Shown here: piece after piece, positions 54,403 to 62,401 of the stretch
Numbering within the stretch: position 1 is the stretch's first letter
Layout of the letters: the number at the start of each line of letters is the position of its first letter
Source of the DNA: Stenotrophomonas maltophilia
GTDB taxonomy: Bacteria; Pseudomonadota; Gammaproteobacteria; Xanthomonadales; Xanthomonadaceae
Direction of reading: 5' to 3'
DNA: 64,000 nucleotides
Assembly: GCF_039555535.1 (NCBI RefSeq)
Contig: NZ_CP154630.1
Coordinates: 2,679,001 to 2,743,000, forward strand
The notes under the pieces: generated by a model
The model's database searches: none
What the model was told of the DNA's origin: nothing
Seen by the model: only the letters and a program-made list of their open reading frames with translations
Made by a program: the position numbers and the translations under genes

Positions 54403-55122
54403 TTACGCCAGCAGGTCCCGCACCCGGTAGCTGCCCGGGGCTCGGCCCTGCAGCTGGCGGGCGGCAAACAGGGCGCCGCGGGCGAAGATGTCGCGGTTGG
54501 TGGCCCGGTGCACCAGTTCGATGCGCTCGCCCAGCCCGGTGAACTGGACCAGATGCTCACCGACGATGTCACCGGCACGCAGGCTGGCGTAGTGCGGCTC
54601 GGCGCCACCGCGCTGCGCAGCGGCACCCAGGGTCAGCGCGGTACCCGACGGAGCGTCCTTTTTCTGCGTGTGGTGCGATTCGACAATGTCGCAGTCCCAG
54701 CCGGCCAGCGCCTGCGCCGCGCGCTCGACCAGCTCGTCCAGTACCGCCACGCCCAGGCTGAAATTCGAGGCCCAGACCAGCGGGATCTTCGCCGCCGCCG
54801 CCTCCAGCGCCTGGCGCTGCGTGCTGGAGATCCCGGTCGTGCCCGAGACCAAGCCCGCGCCTCGCTCCACGCACAGCGCCAGCATCGGGTCGAAACCCTC
54901 CGGCAGGCTGAAGTCGATCGCCACGTCGAATGCCGGCGCACCGGGCAGCTCACTGGCAGCGAAGAACGGTACCCCATCGACCACGCGCTGGGCCGGCGCA
55001 CGGCCGGTCACCGCGGCCACGATCTGCAGCGTTTCGGGATGTTCGACGGCCAACCGCAGCAGGGCCTGGCCCATGCGCCCGGAGGCGCCGTGAATGAGCA
55101 ATCGCAGGGGAGTCTGGTTCAT
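54403..55122 (-). CDS. dapB: 4-hydroxy-tetrahydrodipicolinate reductase
   Basis: A 239-residue enzyme of lysine and diaminopimelate synthesis. The NAD(P)-binding start is LIHGASGRMGQALLRL, the substrate-binding signature is ESHHTQKKDAPSGTAL (catalytic His and Lys), and the usual ERIELVHRATNRDIFARGAL region follows. It is slightly shorter than the E. coli enzyme (273). Gene order with carA is conserved in related bacteria. Confidence 0.97.
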   Translation of the reverse strand: MNQTPLRLLIHGASGRMGQALLRLAVEHPETLQIVAAVTGRAPAQRVVDGVPFFAASELPGAPAFDVAIDFSLPEGFDPMLALCVERGAGLVSGTTGISSTQRQALEAAAAKIPLVWASNFSLGVAVLDELVERAAQALAGWDCDIVESHHTQKKDAPSGTALTLGAAAQRGGAEPHYASLRAGDIVGEHLVQFTGLGERIELVHRATNRDIFARGALFAARQLQGRAPGSYRVRDLLA

Positions 55123-55212
55123 CCCTGCAGGCTAGCGGCAGCACGCCCGCTCCGGCAAGCGCCATCGCTGCTACGCTGCATGCCCTTTCATGCAATGGAT
55201 GGCAGCTCCCTC

Positions 55213-55974
55213 ATGCAGATCAGCGAACAGCTGGTGCTGGTCACCGGTGCCGGGCGCGGGCTTGGCCAGCACATCGCCCGCGCCTTCGCCGCACAGGGCG
55301 CGCGCGTCATCGTCAATTACCACCGAAGCGAAGGCGCCGCACGTGCCCTGGCTGCCGGGCTCGGTGGACAGGCGATCGCACTGCCGGCCGACGTCACCGA
55401 CCGCGCCCAGGTCGATGCGATGCTGCAGCAGGCACTGGCCCACTTCGGGCAAGGCGTAACCACCGTGGTCAACAACGCGCTGGCGGCGTTCTCGTTCAAT
55501 GGCGATGCCCGCGACAATGCCGCAGACATCGGCTGGCCGGCCTTCCAGGCCCAGTTCGAGGGCAGCGTGCGCGGCGCACTGAACACCGTGCAGGCTGCCC
55601 TGCCCGGCATGCAGGCCCGGCGTTTCGGCCGCGTCATCAACGTCGGCACCAACCTGTTCCAGAACCCGGTGGTGCCCTACCACGACTACACCGCAGCCAA
55701 GGCCGCACTGCTGTCACTCACCCGCACCCTGGCCGGTGACCTCGGCCCGCACGGGATCACCGTGAACATGCTGTCCGGCGGACTGCTGCGCACCACCGAT
55801 GCCAGTGCCGCCACACCCGAAGCGGTGTTCGACTACATCGCCGCCAACACGCCACTGCGCAGCGTCACCACCCCGGCCGAGTTCGCCGATGCCGCGCTGT
55901 TCTTCGCCAGCCCGTGGTCGCGCGCGGTGACCGGCCAGAACCTGGTGGTGGACGGCGGACTGGTGCGGGACTGA
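55213..55974 (+). CDS. Short-chain dehydrogenase/reductase, FabG-like
   Basis: A 253-residue SDR. The cofactor motif is VTGAGRGLGQHIA and the catalytic tetrad shows YHDYTAAKAALLSL (Tyr-x3-Lys). The C-terminus has the usual VDGG(L) ending. It resembles 3-oxoacyl-ACP reductases but the substrate is unknown. The ATG at 55213 fits the family; an ATG at 55195 is possible, and neither has a clear SD. A MerR-type gene follows after 4 bp and they are probably co-transcribed. Confidence 0.85.
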   Translation: MQISEQLVLVTGAGRGLGQHIARAFAAQGARVIVNYHRSEGAARALAAGLGGQAIALPADVTDRAQVDAMLQQALAHFGQGVTTVVNNALAAFSFNGDARDNAADIGWPAFQAQFEGSVRGALNTVQAALPGMQARRFGRVINVGTNLFQNPVVPYHDYTAAKAALLSLTRTLAGDLGPHGITVNMLSGGLLRTTDASAATPEAVFDYIAANTPLRSVTTPAEFADAALFFASPWSRAVTGQNLVVDGGLVRD

Positions 55975-55978
55975 GCCG

Positions 55979-56374
55979 ATGCGCATTTCCGAGGTCAGCC
56001 GCCTGACCGGTGCCAGCGCCAAGGCCATCCGCCTGTACGAGGCACGCGGGCTGCTGCCGCCGGTGCCACGCGTGAACCGCTATCGCGACTACAGCGAACA
56101 GGACGTAGCCTGGGTGCAGCTGATCCGCCAGGCGTTGGCGCTGGGCATCACGCTGGCTGCGATTTCCCGCCTGCAGGGCCGTGACGGGCAGCTCGACTGG
56201 CCCGCGGTACTGGCCTTGCTGGAGCAGCAGCGTAGCCACATCGCCAGTGAACGGGCACGACTGGAACAGGTCGAACTCGCCCTGCGACAGGTCAGCGACG
56301 AACTCCGGCAATGGCTGCATGCCGGCCGCGGTGACTGCGTGCTGGACCCCAACGGCTGCACCACCCCGGCTTGA
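55979..56374 (+). CDS. MerR-family transcriptional regulator
   Basis: A 131-residue protein with a winged helix N-terminus (RISEVSRLTGASAKAIRLYEARGLLPP and NRYRDYSEQDVAWVQLIRQA) and a C-terminal dimerisation helix (about 80-115). One Cys near the end (GDCVLDPNGC has two) could bind metal or sense redox state, but the CxxC layout of known metal sensors is not present. It likely controls the flanking SDR and flavin-oxidoreductase-like genes. Confidence 0.88.
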   Translation: MRISEVSRLTGASAKAIRLYEARGLLPPVPRVNRYRDYSEQDVAWVQLIRQALALGITLAAISRLQGRDGQLDWPAVLALLEQQRSHIASERARLEQVELALRQVSDELRQWLHAGRGDCVLDPNGCTTPA

Positions 56375-56429
56375 CTCTGCCCCAGGGGCAGACTGCACCC
56401 TCGCGCACTTTCCACTGCCCGAGGTTGCC

Positions 56430-57011
56430 GTGTCCCGTTCCATCCTGATCCTGCTGGGCCATCCCGACCGCGACAGCCTGTGCGGCGCTCTCGCCCAGCG
56501 CTACGCCACCGCCGCCGAGAACGCAGGCCACCAGGTACGCCTGATCGCACTGGGCGAGCTCGAATTCGACCCGGTGTTGCGGCACGGCTATCGCCAGATC
56601 CAGCCGCTTGAACCCGATCTGCAGGACGCCGCCGATGCGATCGAGGCCTGCGATCATCTGGTACTGGTCTACCCCACCTGGTGGGGCGCGATGCCGGCCC
56701 TGCTGAAGGGCTTCTTCGATCGCGTGCTGCTGCCGGGGTACGCCTTCCGCTACAGGCGTGATTCGGTGTGGTGGGATCGCCTGCTGGCCGGGCGCAGTGC
56801 ACGGGTGATCACCACGCTGGACACGCCCCCCTGGTACTACCGCTGGATCTACCGCGACCCGGGCATCGTCCAGATCCGCGCCACCATCCTGGAGTTCTGC
56901 GGCATCCGCCCGGTGCGCGTCAGCCGCCTCGGTGCGGTTCGCGGCAGCACCCCGGCGCAGCGAGAGCGCTGGCTGGCGGTGGCAGCAGATCTGGGAGCGC
57001 GGGCTCGATAG
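56430..57011 (+). CDS. Flavodoxin-fold NAD(P)H oxidoreductase (quinone reductase-like)
   Basis: A 193-residue protein. The flavodoxin-like fold starts SRSILILLGHPDRDSLCGALA and has the FMN/FAD-binding segment YPTWWGAMPALLKGFFDRVLLPGYAF typical of NQO1/KefF/MdaB-type enzymes. It would carry out two-electron reduction of quinones with NAD(P)H. The start is GTG at 56430 with GAGG upstream. With the SDR and MerR genes it forms a small putative redox-stress group. Confidence 0.85.
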   Translation: MSRSILILLGHPDRDSLCGALAQRYATAAENAGHQVRLIALGELEFDPVLRHGYRQIQPLEPDLQDAADAIEACDHLVLVYPTWWGAMPALLKGFFDRVLLPGYAFRYRRDSVWWDRLLAGRSARVITTLDTPPWYYRWIYRDPGIVQIRATILEFCGIRPVRVSRLGAVRGSTPAQRERWLAVAADLGARAR

Positions 57012-57031
57012 ATTCAGGCCATGGGCAAGGC

Positions 57032-57053
57032 GTGCGAACCAAGGTTCGCACCC
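57032..57053. repeat. GTGCGAACC palindrome
   Basis: GTGCGAACC AAGGTTCGCAC is an inverted repeat; a second copy with GTGCGAACC AGGGTTCGCAC lies at about 57689-57710. The pair brackets the DUF4304-like gene. Confidence 0.7.
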
Positions 57054-57168
57054 ACCTGGAAGGATCGCACCCACCCGGGGCGCTCGCTGCGCGTGTCGCA
57101 TTTGCCAATTGATCTGGAATCATTGCGCCTCAAGGCTGTGGGCCCTTCTTCCGGCTCGGGCAGAACGC

Positions 57169-57630
57169 ATGAAATCCGCGACAGTCTTCAGCAGATGTGC
57201 AAGGAAAACAGGCTTTGCCGGAACAACGACCACCCGCTACCGGTTGCTGGACGGCGCTTCGCTTGTCGTAAATCACCAGGCCGCCAGTCACGGCAGGGGC
57301 TTCTATGTGAATGCCGGGCTCTACTTCGCGGAGCTGCTTGAGCACACGCTTGAACCGTGCGACCTCGAGAAGGCCTTCAGATACCGCACCAGCATTCCCA
57401 CGCCCCATGTGGACTGGCGGATCGAAGAGACGCCAGGGCTGCGCCGGGCCTTCACCCAGCAGGATCTCCATGACCTGCTCGAGGCCGGCGACCGCAGCGC
57501 GATGAAGCGCCTACTGCTGGATGCCTTTCGCGATGTCCTGCGCTTCGTCGCAGCCCACGGAAACCGCGCCTCGGTGCGGCGGATGCAGCAGGAAGGACGC
57601 TTTCGCGCGATCATCCGCAAGGAGGTCTGA
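57169..57630 (+). CDS. DUF4304-like protein of unknown function
   Basis: A 153-residue cytoplasmic protein. The pattern TTRYRLLDGASLVVNHQAAS then RGFYVNAGLYFAELLE resembles DUF4304 proteins, which have a conserved start of this kind. No catalytic motif is seen. The frame continues upstream but without coding signs. It is flanked by two related palindromes and followed by a SMAG unit, so it may be an accessory insertion between the redox genes and feo. Confidence 0.7.
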   Translation: MKSATVFSRCARKTGFAGTTTTRYRLLDGASLVVNHQAASHGRGFYVNAGLYFAELLEHTLEPCDLEKAFRYRTSIPTPHVDWRIEETPGLRRAFTQQDLHDLLEAGDRSAMKRLLLDAFRDVLRFVAAHGNRASVRRMQQEGRFRAIIRKEV

Positions 57631-57646
57631 ACCCGGCCGACGTTCG

Positions 57647-57670
57647 GTAGATCCACGCCATGCGTGGATG
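57647..57670 (+). repeat. SMAG-type palindrome
   Basis: GTAGATCCACGCCATGCGTGGAT, almost identical to the unit at 11508. Confidence 0.85.
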
Positions 57671-57725
57671 AACCCCGCAAGCGTGCGAACCAGGGTTCGC
57701 ACCCACCAGGGCAGGAAAAGCAGCG

Positions 57726-57980
57726 TCAGTGCTGCTTCGGCGGCGTCGGCCCGCAGCTGTCGCAGCCACCACAGGCGCCACCTCCGCCCGTAGCTGGTGG
57801 CGCGATCTTCCGCCCCAGCGCCTGCATCCAGCCGGGACGGCCCGGCTTCAGCAGGGCCAATGCCAGCACACCGCGCAGCTTGCGCACAGTGCCCGGGAAC
57901 TGCTTCTTCAACACCACCCAGGCACTGACCAGCACGGCCACCGCGATGATCAGGTACTGGATCAGCAGGCCGGTATCCAT
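57726..57980 (-). CDS. Small Cys-rich membrane protein of the feo operon
   Basis: An 84-residue protein with one membrane helix at the N-terminus (LLIQYLIIAVAVLVSAWVVL) and a C-terminal Cys cluster (GACGGCDSCGP) that could bind iron or a cluster. It resembles small proteins found after feoB (FeoB-associated Cys-rich or DUF6587 types), which may take the place of FeoC. Its ATG shares one base with the feoB stop (TGATG), so translation is coupled. Confidence 0.8.
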   Translation of the reverse strand: MDTGLLIQYLIIAVAVLVSAWVVLKKQFPGTVRKLRGVLALALLKPGRPGWMQALGRKIAPPATGGGGACGGCDSCGPTPPKQH

Positions 57981-59845
57981 CAGCCGCCTCCCAGCGCCTT
58001 GGTCACCTGGTAGGTGATCAGCGCGGCCACATAGGCCGCTGCGAACAGGTAGAACGCGGCGAAGCCCATCTGCTTCCACGAGTTGGTCTCGCGCTTGATG
58101 GTGGCCAGCGTCGAGATGCACATCGGTGCGTAGATGTACCAGACCAGCAGCGACAGTGCGGTGGCCAGCGACCAGCCGTCGCTGATCAGCGGGGTCAGCG
58201 CCTGGCTGGCGGCATCGTCATCGGCCGCGGACAGCGCGTAGACCGTGGCCAGCGACGATACTGCCACTTCGCGCGCGGCCAGGCCCGGGATCAGTGCGAT
58301 GCAGATCTGCCAGTTGAAGCCCAGCGGCGCGAAGAACACCGCCATCGCATGGCCGATCTGGCCGGCGTAGCTGTAATCGATCGCGGGCATGGTGGCGCCG
58401 ACCGGCGCGGCCGGGAACGACAGCAGCACCCACAGCAGGATGGTCAGCGCCAGGATGATGCCGCCGACGCGCTTGAGGAAGATCATGCCGCGCTCGTACA
58501 GGCCCACGGCCAGGTCGCGCACGTGCGGCAGGCGGTACGACGGCAGCTCCAGCATCAGCGGGTGCTCGCTCTTGTCGCGACGCCACTTCTTCATGATCCA
58601 CGACATCGCCAGCGCACTGAGGATGCCCGCCGCGTACAGGCCGAACAGCACCAGGCCCTGCTGGTTGAACACGCCCCATACCGTCTTCTGCGGAATGAAC
58701 GCACCGATCAGCAGCGCGTACACCGGCAGGCGTGCGGAACAGGTCATCAGCGGCGCCACCAGGATCGTGGCCAGGCGGTCACGTGGGTCCTGGATGCTGC
58801 GCGTGGACATGATGCCCGGCACTGCGCAGGCAAAGCTGGACAGCAGCGGGATGAACGAGCGGCCGGACAGCCCGGCGGCGGCCATCATGCGGTCGAGCAG
58901 GAACGCCGCGCGCGGCAGGTAGCCGGATTCCTCCAGCACCAGGATGAAGAAGAACAGGATCAGGATCTGCGGCAGAAACACCACCACGCCGCCGACGCCG
59001 GCGATGATGCCGTCGGTGAGCAGGCTGGCCAGCGGCCCTTCCGGCAGCACGCTGCCGACGAACTGGCCAAGCCAGGCGAAGGCGGCTTCGATGCCATCCA
59101 TCAGCGGCGTCGCCCAGGCGTACACCGCCTGGAAGATCAGGAACATCACCACCGACAGGCTGACCAGGCCGAACACCGGGTGCAGCAGCCAGCGGTCCAG
59201 CGCGTCATCGATCTTCGCGGTACGTGCGGGCATGCGCACGGCCACCGCAAGGATCTGGCGCACCTTGGCGTGGTAGTCGATGCCGCCTTCCGGGCCCGGC
59301 ACCGGTGCATCCAGGTGCGGCACCATCGCGTCCAGGCGCTCGACCAGGGCCTTGGCACCCTGCTTGCGCACCGCCACGGTCTCCACCACCGGCACGCCCA
59401 GCTCGCGCTCCAGCGCGGCCACATCCACCTGGATGCCACGGCGCTGGGCGGCATCGACCATGTTCAGGGCCACCACCATCGGCTTGCCCAGTTCGCGCAG
59501 TTCCAGCGCGAAACGCAGGTGCAGGCGCAGGTTGGTGGCGTCAATCACGCACAGCAGCACGTCCGGCGCGGCCTCACCCGGGTAGAAGCCCCGGCACAGG
59601 TCGCGGGTGATCGCCTCGTCCAGGCTCGCCGGCTGCAGGCTGTAGGCGCCCGGCAGATCGAGCACGGCGAACTCGCGGCCGGACGGCGCACGCAGGCGGC
59701 CTTCCTTGCGCTCGACGGTGACGCCGGTGTAATTGGCGACCTTCTGCCGGCTCCCGGTCAGCTGGTTGAACAGTGCGGTCTTGCCGCTGTTCGGATTACC
59801 GACCAGCGCAACGCGCAGGGGGGCGGTAGTGGCAGTGGCGGTCAT
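57980..59845 (-). CDS. feoB: Ferrous iron transporter FeoB
   Basis: A 621-residue inner-membrane protein. The G domain has G1 (VGNPNSGKTALFNQLTG), G3 (LDLPGAYSL) and G4 (ALNMVDAA). Two nucleoside-recognition Gate domains follow (around SFACAVPGIMSTR and PGLAAREVAVSSLATVYAL), with about eight to ten spans. It imports Fe2+ with GTP hydrolysis. It is shorter than the E. coli protein (773), a common variant. Its ATG overlaps the feoA stop (ATGA). Confidence 0.97.
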   Translation of the reverse strand: MTATATTAPLRVALVGNPNSGKTALFNQLTGSRQKVANYTGVTVERKEGRLRAPSGREFAVLDLPGAYSLQPASLDEAITRDLCRGFYPGEAAPDVLLCVIDATNLRLHLRFALELRELGKPMVVALNMVDAAQRRGIQVDVAALERELGVPVVETVAVRKQGAKALVERLDAMVPHLDAPVPGPEGGIDYHAKVRQILAVAVRMPARTAKIDDALDRWLLHPVFGLVSLSVVMFLIFQAVYAWATPLMDGIEAAFAWLGQFVGSVLPEGPLASLLTDGIIAGVGGVVVFLPQILILFFFILVLEESGYLPRAAFLLDRMMAAAGLSGRSFIPLLSSFACAVPGIMSTRSIQDPRDRLATILVAPLMTCSARLPVYALLIGAFIPQKTVWGVFNQQGLVLFGLYAAGILSALAMSWIMKKWRRDKSEHPLMLELPSYRLPHVRDLAVGLYERGMIFLKRVGGIILALTILLWVLLSFPAAPVGATMPAIDYSYAGQIGHAMAVFFAPLGFNWQICIALIPGLAAREVAVSSLATVYALSAADDDAASQALTPLISDGWSLATALSLLVWYIYAPMCISTLATIKRETNSWKQMGFAAFYLFAAAYVAALITYQVTKALGGG

Positions 59846-60096
59846 GCACGTCGTTCCTGGCTGGCGGCGTCAACAACGACGCGCTTGGCTTCACTGATCC
59901 GCAGCGCGAACCGGGTGAACCCGACCTGCACCAGCAGCGGCTCGCCCCCCACCGGACCCTTGGCCACCAGGCGTACTTCCTCGCCCTTCACGAAACCCAG
60001 CTCGCGCAGGCGACGGGCGATGGCATCGTTGGCATGCAGGTCCTGCACGGACTCGACCACGGCCGAGGTGTGCAGCGGCAGTTCGGACAGCGTCAT
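59842..60096 (-). CDS. feoA: Ferrous iron transport protein FeoA
   Basis: An 84-residue SH3-like protein (ARRLRELGFVKGEEVRLVAKGP and FALRISEAKRVVV). It assists FeoB at the membrane. It is the first gene of the feo operon on the - strand and overlaps feoB. Confidence 0.95.
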   Translation of the reverse strand: MTLSELPLHTSAVVESVQDLHANDAIARRLRELGFVKGEEVRLVAKGPVGGEPLLVQVGFTRFALRISEAKRVVVDAASQERRA

Positions 60097-60120
60097 CTAG
60101 CGTGTTCTCTGCTGGATGTA

Positions 60121-60139
60121 AATGGTTCTCGATTCTAAC
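60121..60139 (-). promoter_or_regulatory. Candidate Fur-box-like sequence before feoA
   Basis: AATGGTTCTCGATTCTAAC (read on the + strand) has the imperfect dyad of GAGAA/TTCTC type common in Fur sites, 25-43 bp before the feoA start. The match to consensus is partial; this is a guess based on position and pattern. Confidence 0.3.
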
Positions 60140-60215
60140 ATTCCCGCGTCGCGTCATGGCCCATGACCAATGGCCCGCTATGATCCATACAGGTATGGAG
60201 TGACCCTGGAATCCC

Positions 60216-61004
60216 ATGAACGATGCTTTGCAGATCGAGCGCAGCGGCGCCACCCTCACGCTCTGGCTGAACCGGCCGGAGCTGCACAACGCCTTTGACG
60301 CCGGGCTGATCGCCCGCCTGACCGCTGCACTTGAGGCCACCGGCCGCGATGATTCGGTGCGCGCGGTGGTGCTGGCCGGCCACGGCGCCTCCTTCTCGGC
60401 CGGTGCCGACATGCAGTGGATGCGCGGCATGGCCGCCGCCAGCGAGGCCGACAACCGCGAGGACTCACTGGCCCTGGCCCGGCTGATGCGCACCCTGGAC
60501 GAGCTTCCCAAGCCGACGCTGGCCCGGGTCCACGGCGCGGCCTTCGGCGGCGGCGTCGGCCTGGTCGCCTGCTGCGACATCGCCATCGCCAGCACCTCGG
60601 CCCGCTTCGGCCTGACCGAAAGCCGCCTTGGCCTATTGCCGGCGGTGATCTCGCCCTATGTGATCGAGGCCATCGGCCCGCGCCAGGCCCGCCGCTGGTT
60701 CGCCACCGGCGAGCACTTCGACGCCGATACCGCACTGCGCATCGGCCTGGTCCACCAGCTGGTCGAGCCCGAACGCCTGGACGAGGCCGTGCAACGCCAG
60801 CTGGCCCTGCTCGACAAGGCCGGCCCGATCGCCTCGTCCACCGCCAAGCAGCTGGTGCGCCAGGTCCGCGACAGCCATGACCGCGACACCCTGGATCGCG
60901 ATAATGCCGCCCTGATCGCGCGCCTGAGGGTGTCCGCCGAGGGCCAGGAAGGCCTGGGCGCCTTCCTCGACAAGCGCGCGCCCCACTGGGTCACGGAAGC
61001 CTGA
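60216..61004 (+). CDS. Methylglutaconyl-CoA hydratase-like enzyme (enoyl-CoA hydratase family)
   Basis: A 262-residue crotonase. The oxyanion motif is GASFSAGADMQWM, and the second is HGAAFGGGVGLVACCDIAIA; the catalytic acidic position falls in LTESRLGLLPAVISPYVI, with the Ala-type replacement typical of methylglutaconyl-CoA hydratases. In the leucine degradation pathway it hydrates 3-methylglutaconyl-CoA to HMG-CoA, the substrate of the lyase two genes down. ATG at 60216. The VOC gene begins 2 bp after its stop. Confidence 0.87.
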   Translation: MNDALQIERSGATLTLWLNRPELHNAFDAGLIARLTAALEATGRDDSVRAVVLAGHGASFSAGADMQWMRGMAAASEADNREDSLALARLMRTLDELPKPTLARVHGAAFGGGVGLVACCDIAIASTSARFGLTESRLGLLPAVISPYVIEAIGPRQARRWFATGEHFDADTALRIGLVHQLVEPERLDEAVQRQLALLDKAGPIASSTAKQLVRQVRDSHDRDTLDRDNAALIARLRVSAEGQEGLGAFLDKRAPHWVTEA

Positions 61005-61006
61005 AC

Positions 61007-61408
61007 ATGCTCGATCATCTTGGTTTGACCAGCGCCGACCTGGCGCGCAGCAAGACCTTCTTCCTGCAGGCCCTGGCACCGTTGCAGATCGGCGTGGTGA
61101 TGGAAGTGACCGCCGAACAGACCGGCGCGCACGACCACATCGGCTTCGGCAGCGACGGCAAGCCGTTCTTCTGGCTGGGCAATGGCGGCACCGCCAGCCA
61201 TGGCGTGCACGTGGCCTTCGCCTGCGCCAGCCGCGACCAGGTGGACGCCTTCCATGCCGCCGCCCTCGCCGCCGGCGGCCGCGACAACGGCGCGCCTGGC
61301 CTGCGCCCGTGGTACCACCCCGACTACTACGGCGCCTTCGTGCTCGACCCGGACGGCAACAACATCGAGGCGGTCTGCGATCGCCCCGTCAGCGAGGTGG
61401 CCGCATGA
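61007..61408 (+). CDS. VOC-family (glyoxalase/dioxygenase fold) protein
   Basis: A 133-residue protein of the vicinal oxygen chelate fold. It begins LDHLGLTSADLARSKTFFLQAL with a His at the usual first metal position; HVAFAC and FVLDPDGNNIEAVC supply the other two positions (His and Glu). It is embedded between the hydratase and HMG-CoA lyase genes and overlaps the latter by 4 nt, which suggests a role on an acyl-CoA or a toxic intermediate; the substrate is unknown. Confidence 0.87.
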   Translation: MLDHLGLTSADLARSKTFFLQALAPLQIGVVMEVTAEQTGAHDHIGFGSDGKPFFWLGNGGTASHGVHVAFACASRDQVDAFHAAALAAGGRDNGAPGLRPWYHPDYYGAFVLDPDGNNIEAVCDRPVSEVAA

Positions 61409-62301
61409 GCGACTACGTCCGCATTGTCGAGGTCGGCCCGCGTGACGGCCTGCAGAACGAAAAGCAGTCGGTGTCCACCGCTGACAAGATCGAACTGATC
61501 AACCGCCTGTCGGCCACCGGCCTGCGCAGCATCGAGGCGACCAGCTTCGTCAGCCCGAAGTGGATCCCGCAGCTGGCCGACGCCGCCGAGGTCTACGCCG
61601 GCATCCAGCGCCGGCCCGGCATCCACTACCCGGTGCTGGTACCGAACGAACAGGGCTACGACCGCGCCCGTGCGGTGGGCGTGGAGGAAGTGGCGGTGTT
61701 CACCGCCGCCTCCGAGGCGTTCAACCGCACCAACACCAATGCCGGCATCGATGAATCGCTGGCACGCTTCGAACCGATCCTGCGCCGCGCCGCCGCCGAT
61801 GGCGTGCGCGTGCGCGGCTACGTCTCGACCGTGCTCGGCTGCCCCTACCAGGGCGAAGTGCCGCTGGCCGACGTGGTGCGTGTTGCACGCGCCCTGCACC
61901 AGATGGGCTGTTACGAAATCTCGCTGGGCGACACCATCGGCGTCGGCACCCCGCGCAAGGCACGGGCGATGCTGCAGGCGGTAGCGGCCGAGATTCCGAT
62001 GACGGCATTGGCCGTGCACTTCCACGACACCTACGGCCAGGCCATCGCCAACATCGCCACCTGCCTGGAAGAAGGCGTGCGCGTGGTCGACAGCGCGGTA
62101 TCGGGCGCCGGCGGCTGCCCGTATGCGAAGGGTGCCAGCGGCAACGTCGCCAGCGAGGACGTGGTCTATCTCCTGCAGGGCCTGGGCCTGGAGAGCGGCG
62201 TGGACCTGCCGGCCCTGGCCGAGACCGGGCGCTGGCTGGCCGGCCTGCTTGGCCGCGCCACTGCCAGCCGCACCGGCCAGGCGCTGGCCGCCGCCGGTTG
62301 A
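61405..62301 (+). CDS. mvaB: Hydroxymethylglutaryl-CoA lyase
   Basis: A 298-residue TIM-barrel lyase. The N-terminal motif VGPRDGLQNEKQ holds the metal-binding Asp and the catalytic Arg; the metal-binding His pair is in HFHDTYGQAIAN, and the catalytic Cys is in GAGGCPYAKGASGNVASED. It splits HMG-CoA into acetoacetate and acetyl-CoA as the last step of leucine catabolism. ATG overlaps the VOC stop (ATGA). A GC-rich hairpin follows the stop. Confidence 0.95.
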   Translation: MSDYVRIVEVGPRDGLQNEKQSVSTADKIELINRLSATGLRSIEATSFVSPKWIPQLADAAEVYAGIQRRPGIHYPVLVPNEQGYDRARAVGVEEVAVFTAASEAFNRTNTNAGIDESLARFEPILRRAAADGVRVRGYVSTVLGCPYQGEVPLADVVRVARALHQMGCYEISLGDTIGVGTPRKARAMLQAVAAEIPMTALAVHFHDTYGQAIANIATCLEEGVRVVDSAVSGAGGCPYAKGASGNVASEDVVYLLQGLGLESGVDLPALAETGRWLAGLLGRATASRTGQALAAAG

Positions 62302-62306
62302 TGGTG

Positions 62307-62339
62307 GCACTGCGCCGTCCTTGCCGGGCGGCGCAGTGC
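62307..62339 (+). terminator. Hairpin after the HMG-CoA lyase gene
   Basis: GCACTGCGCCG and CGGCGCAGTGC are perfectly complementary around an 11-nt loop. No T run follows, so it may stabilise the transcript or terminate weakly. Confidence 0.45.
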
Positions 62340-62401
62340 ACAACGGCGACGGTCGCGGCTTCCGTTAGAATCGGCGGTTCTCGAACCTGCAGGACCGTTC
62401 A

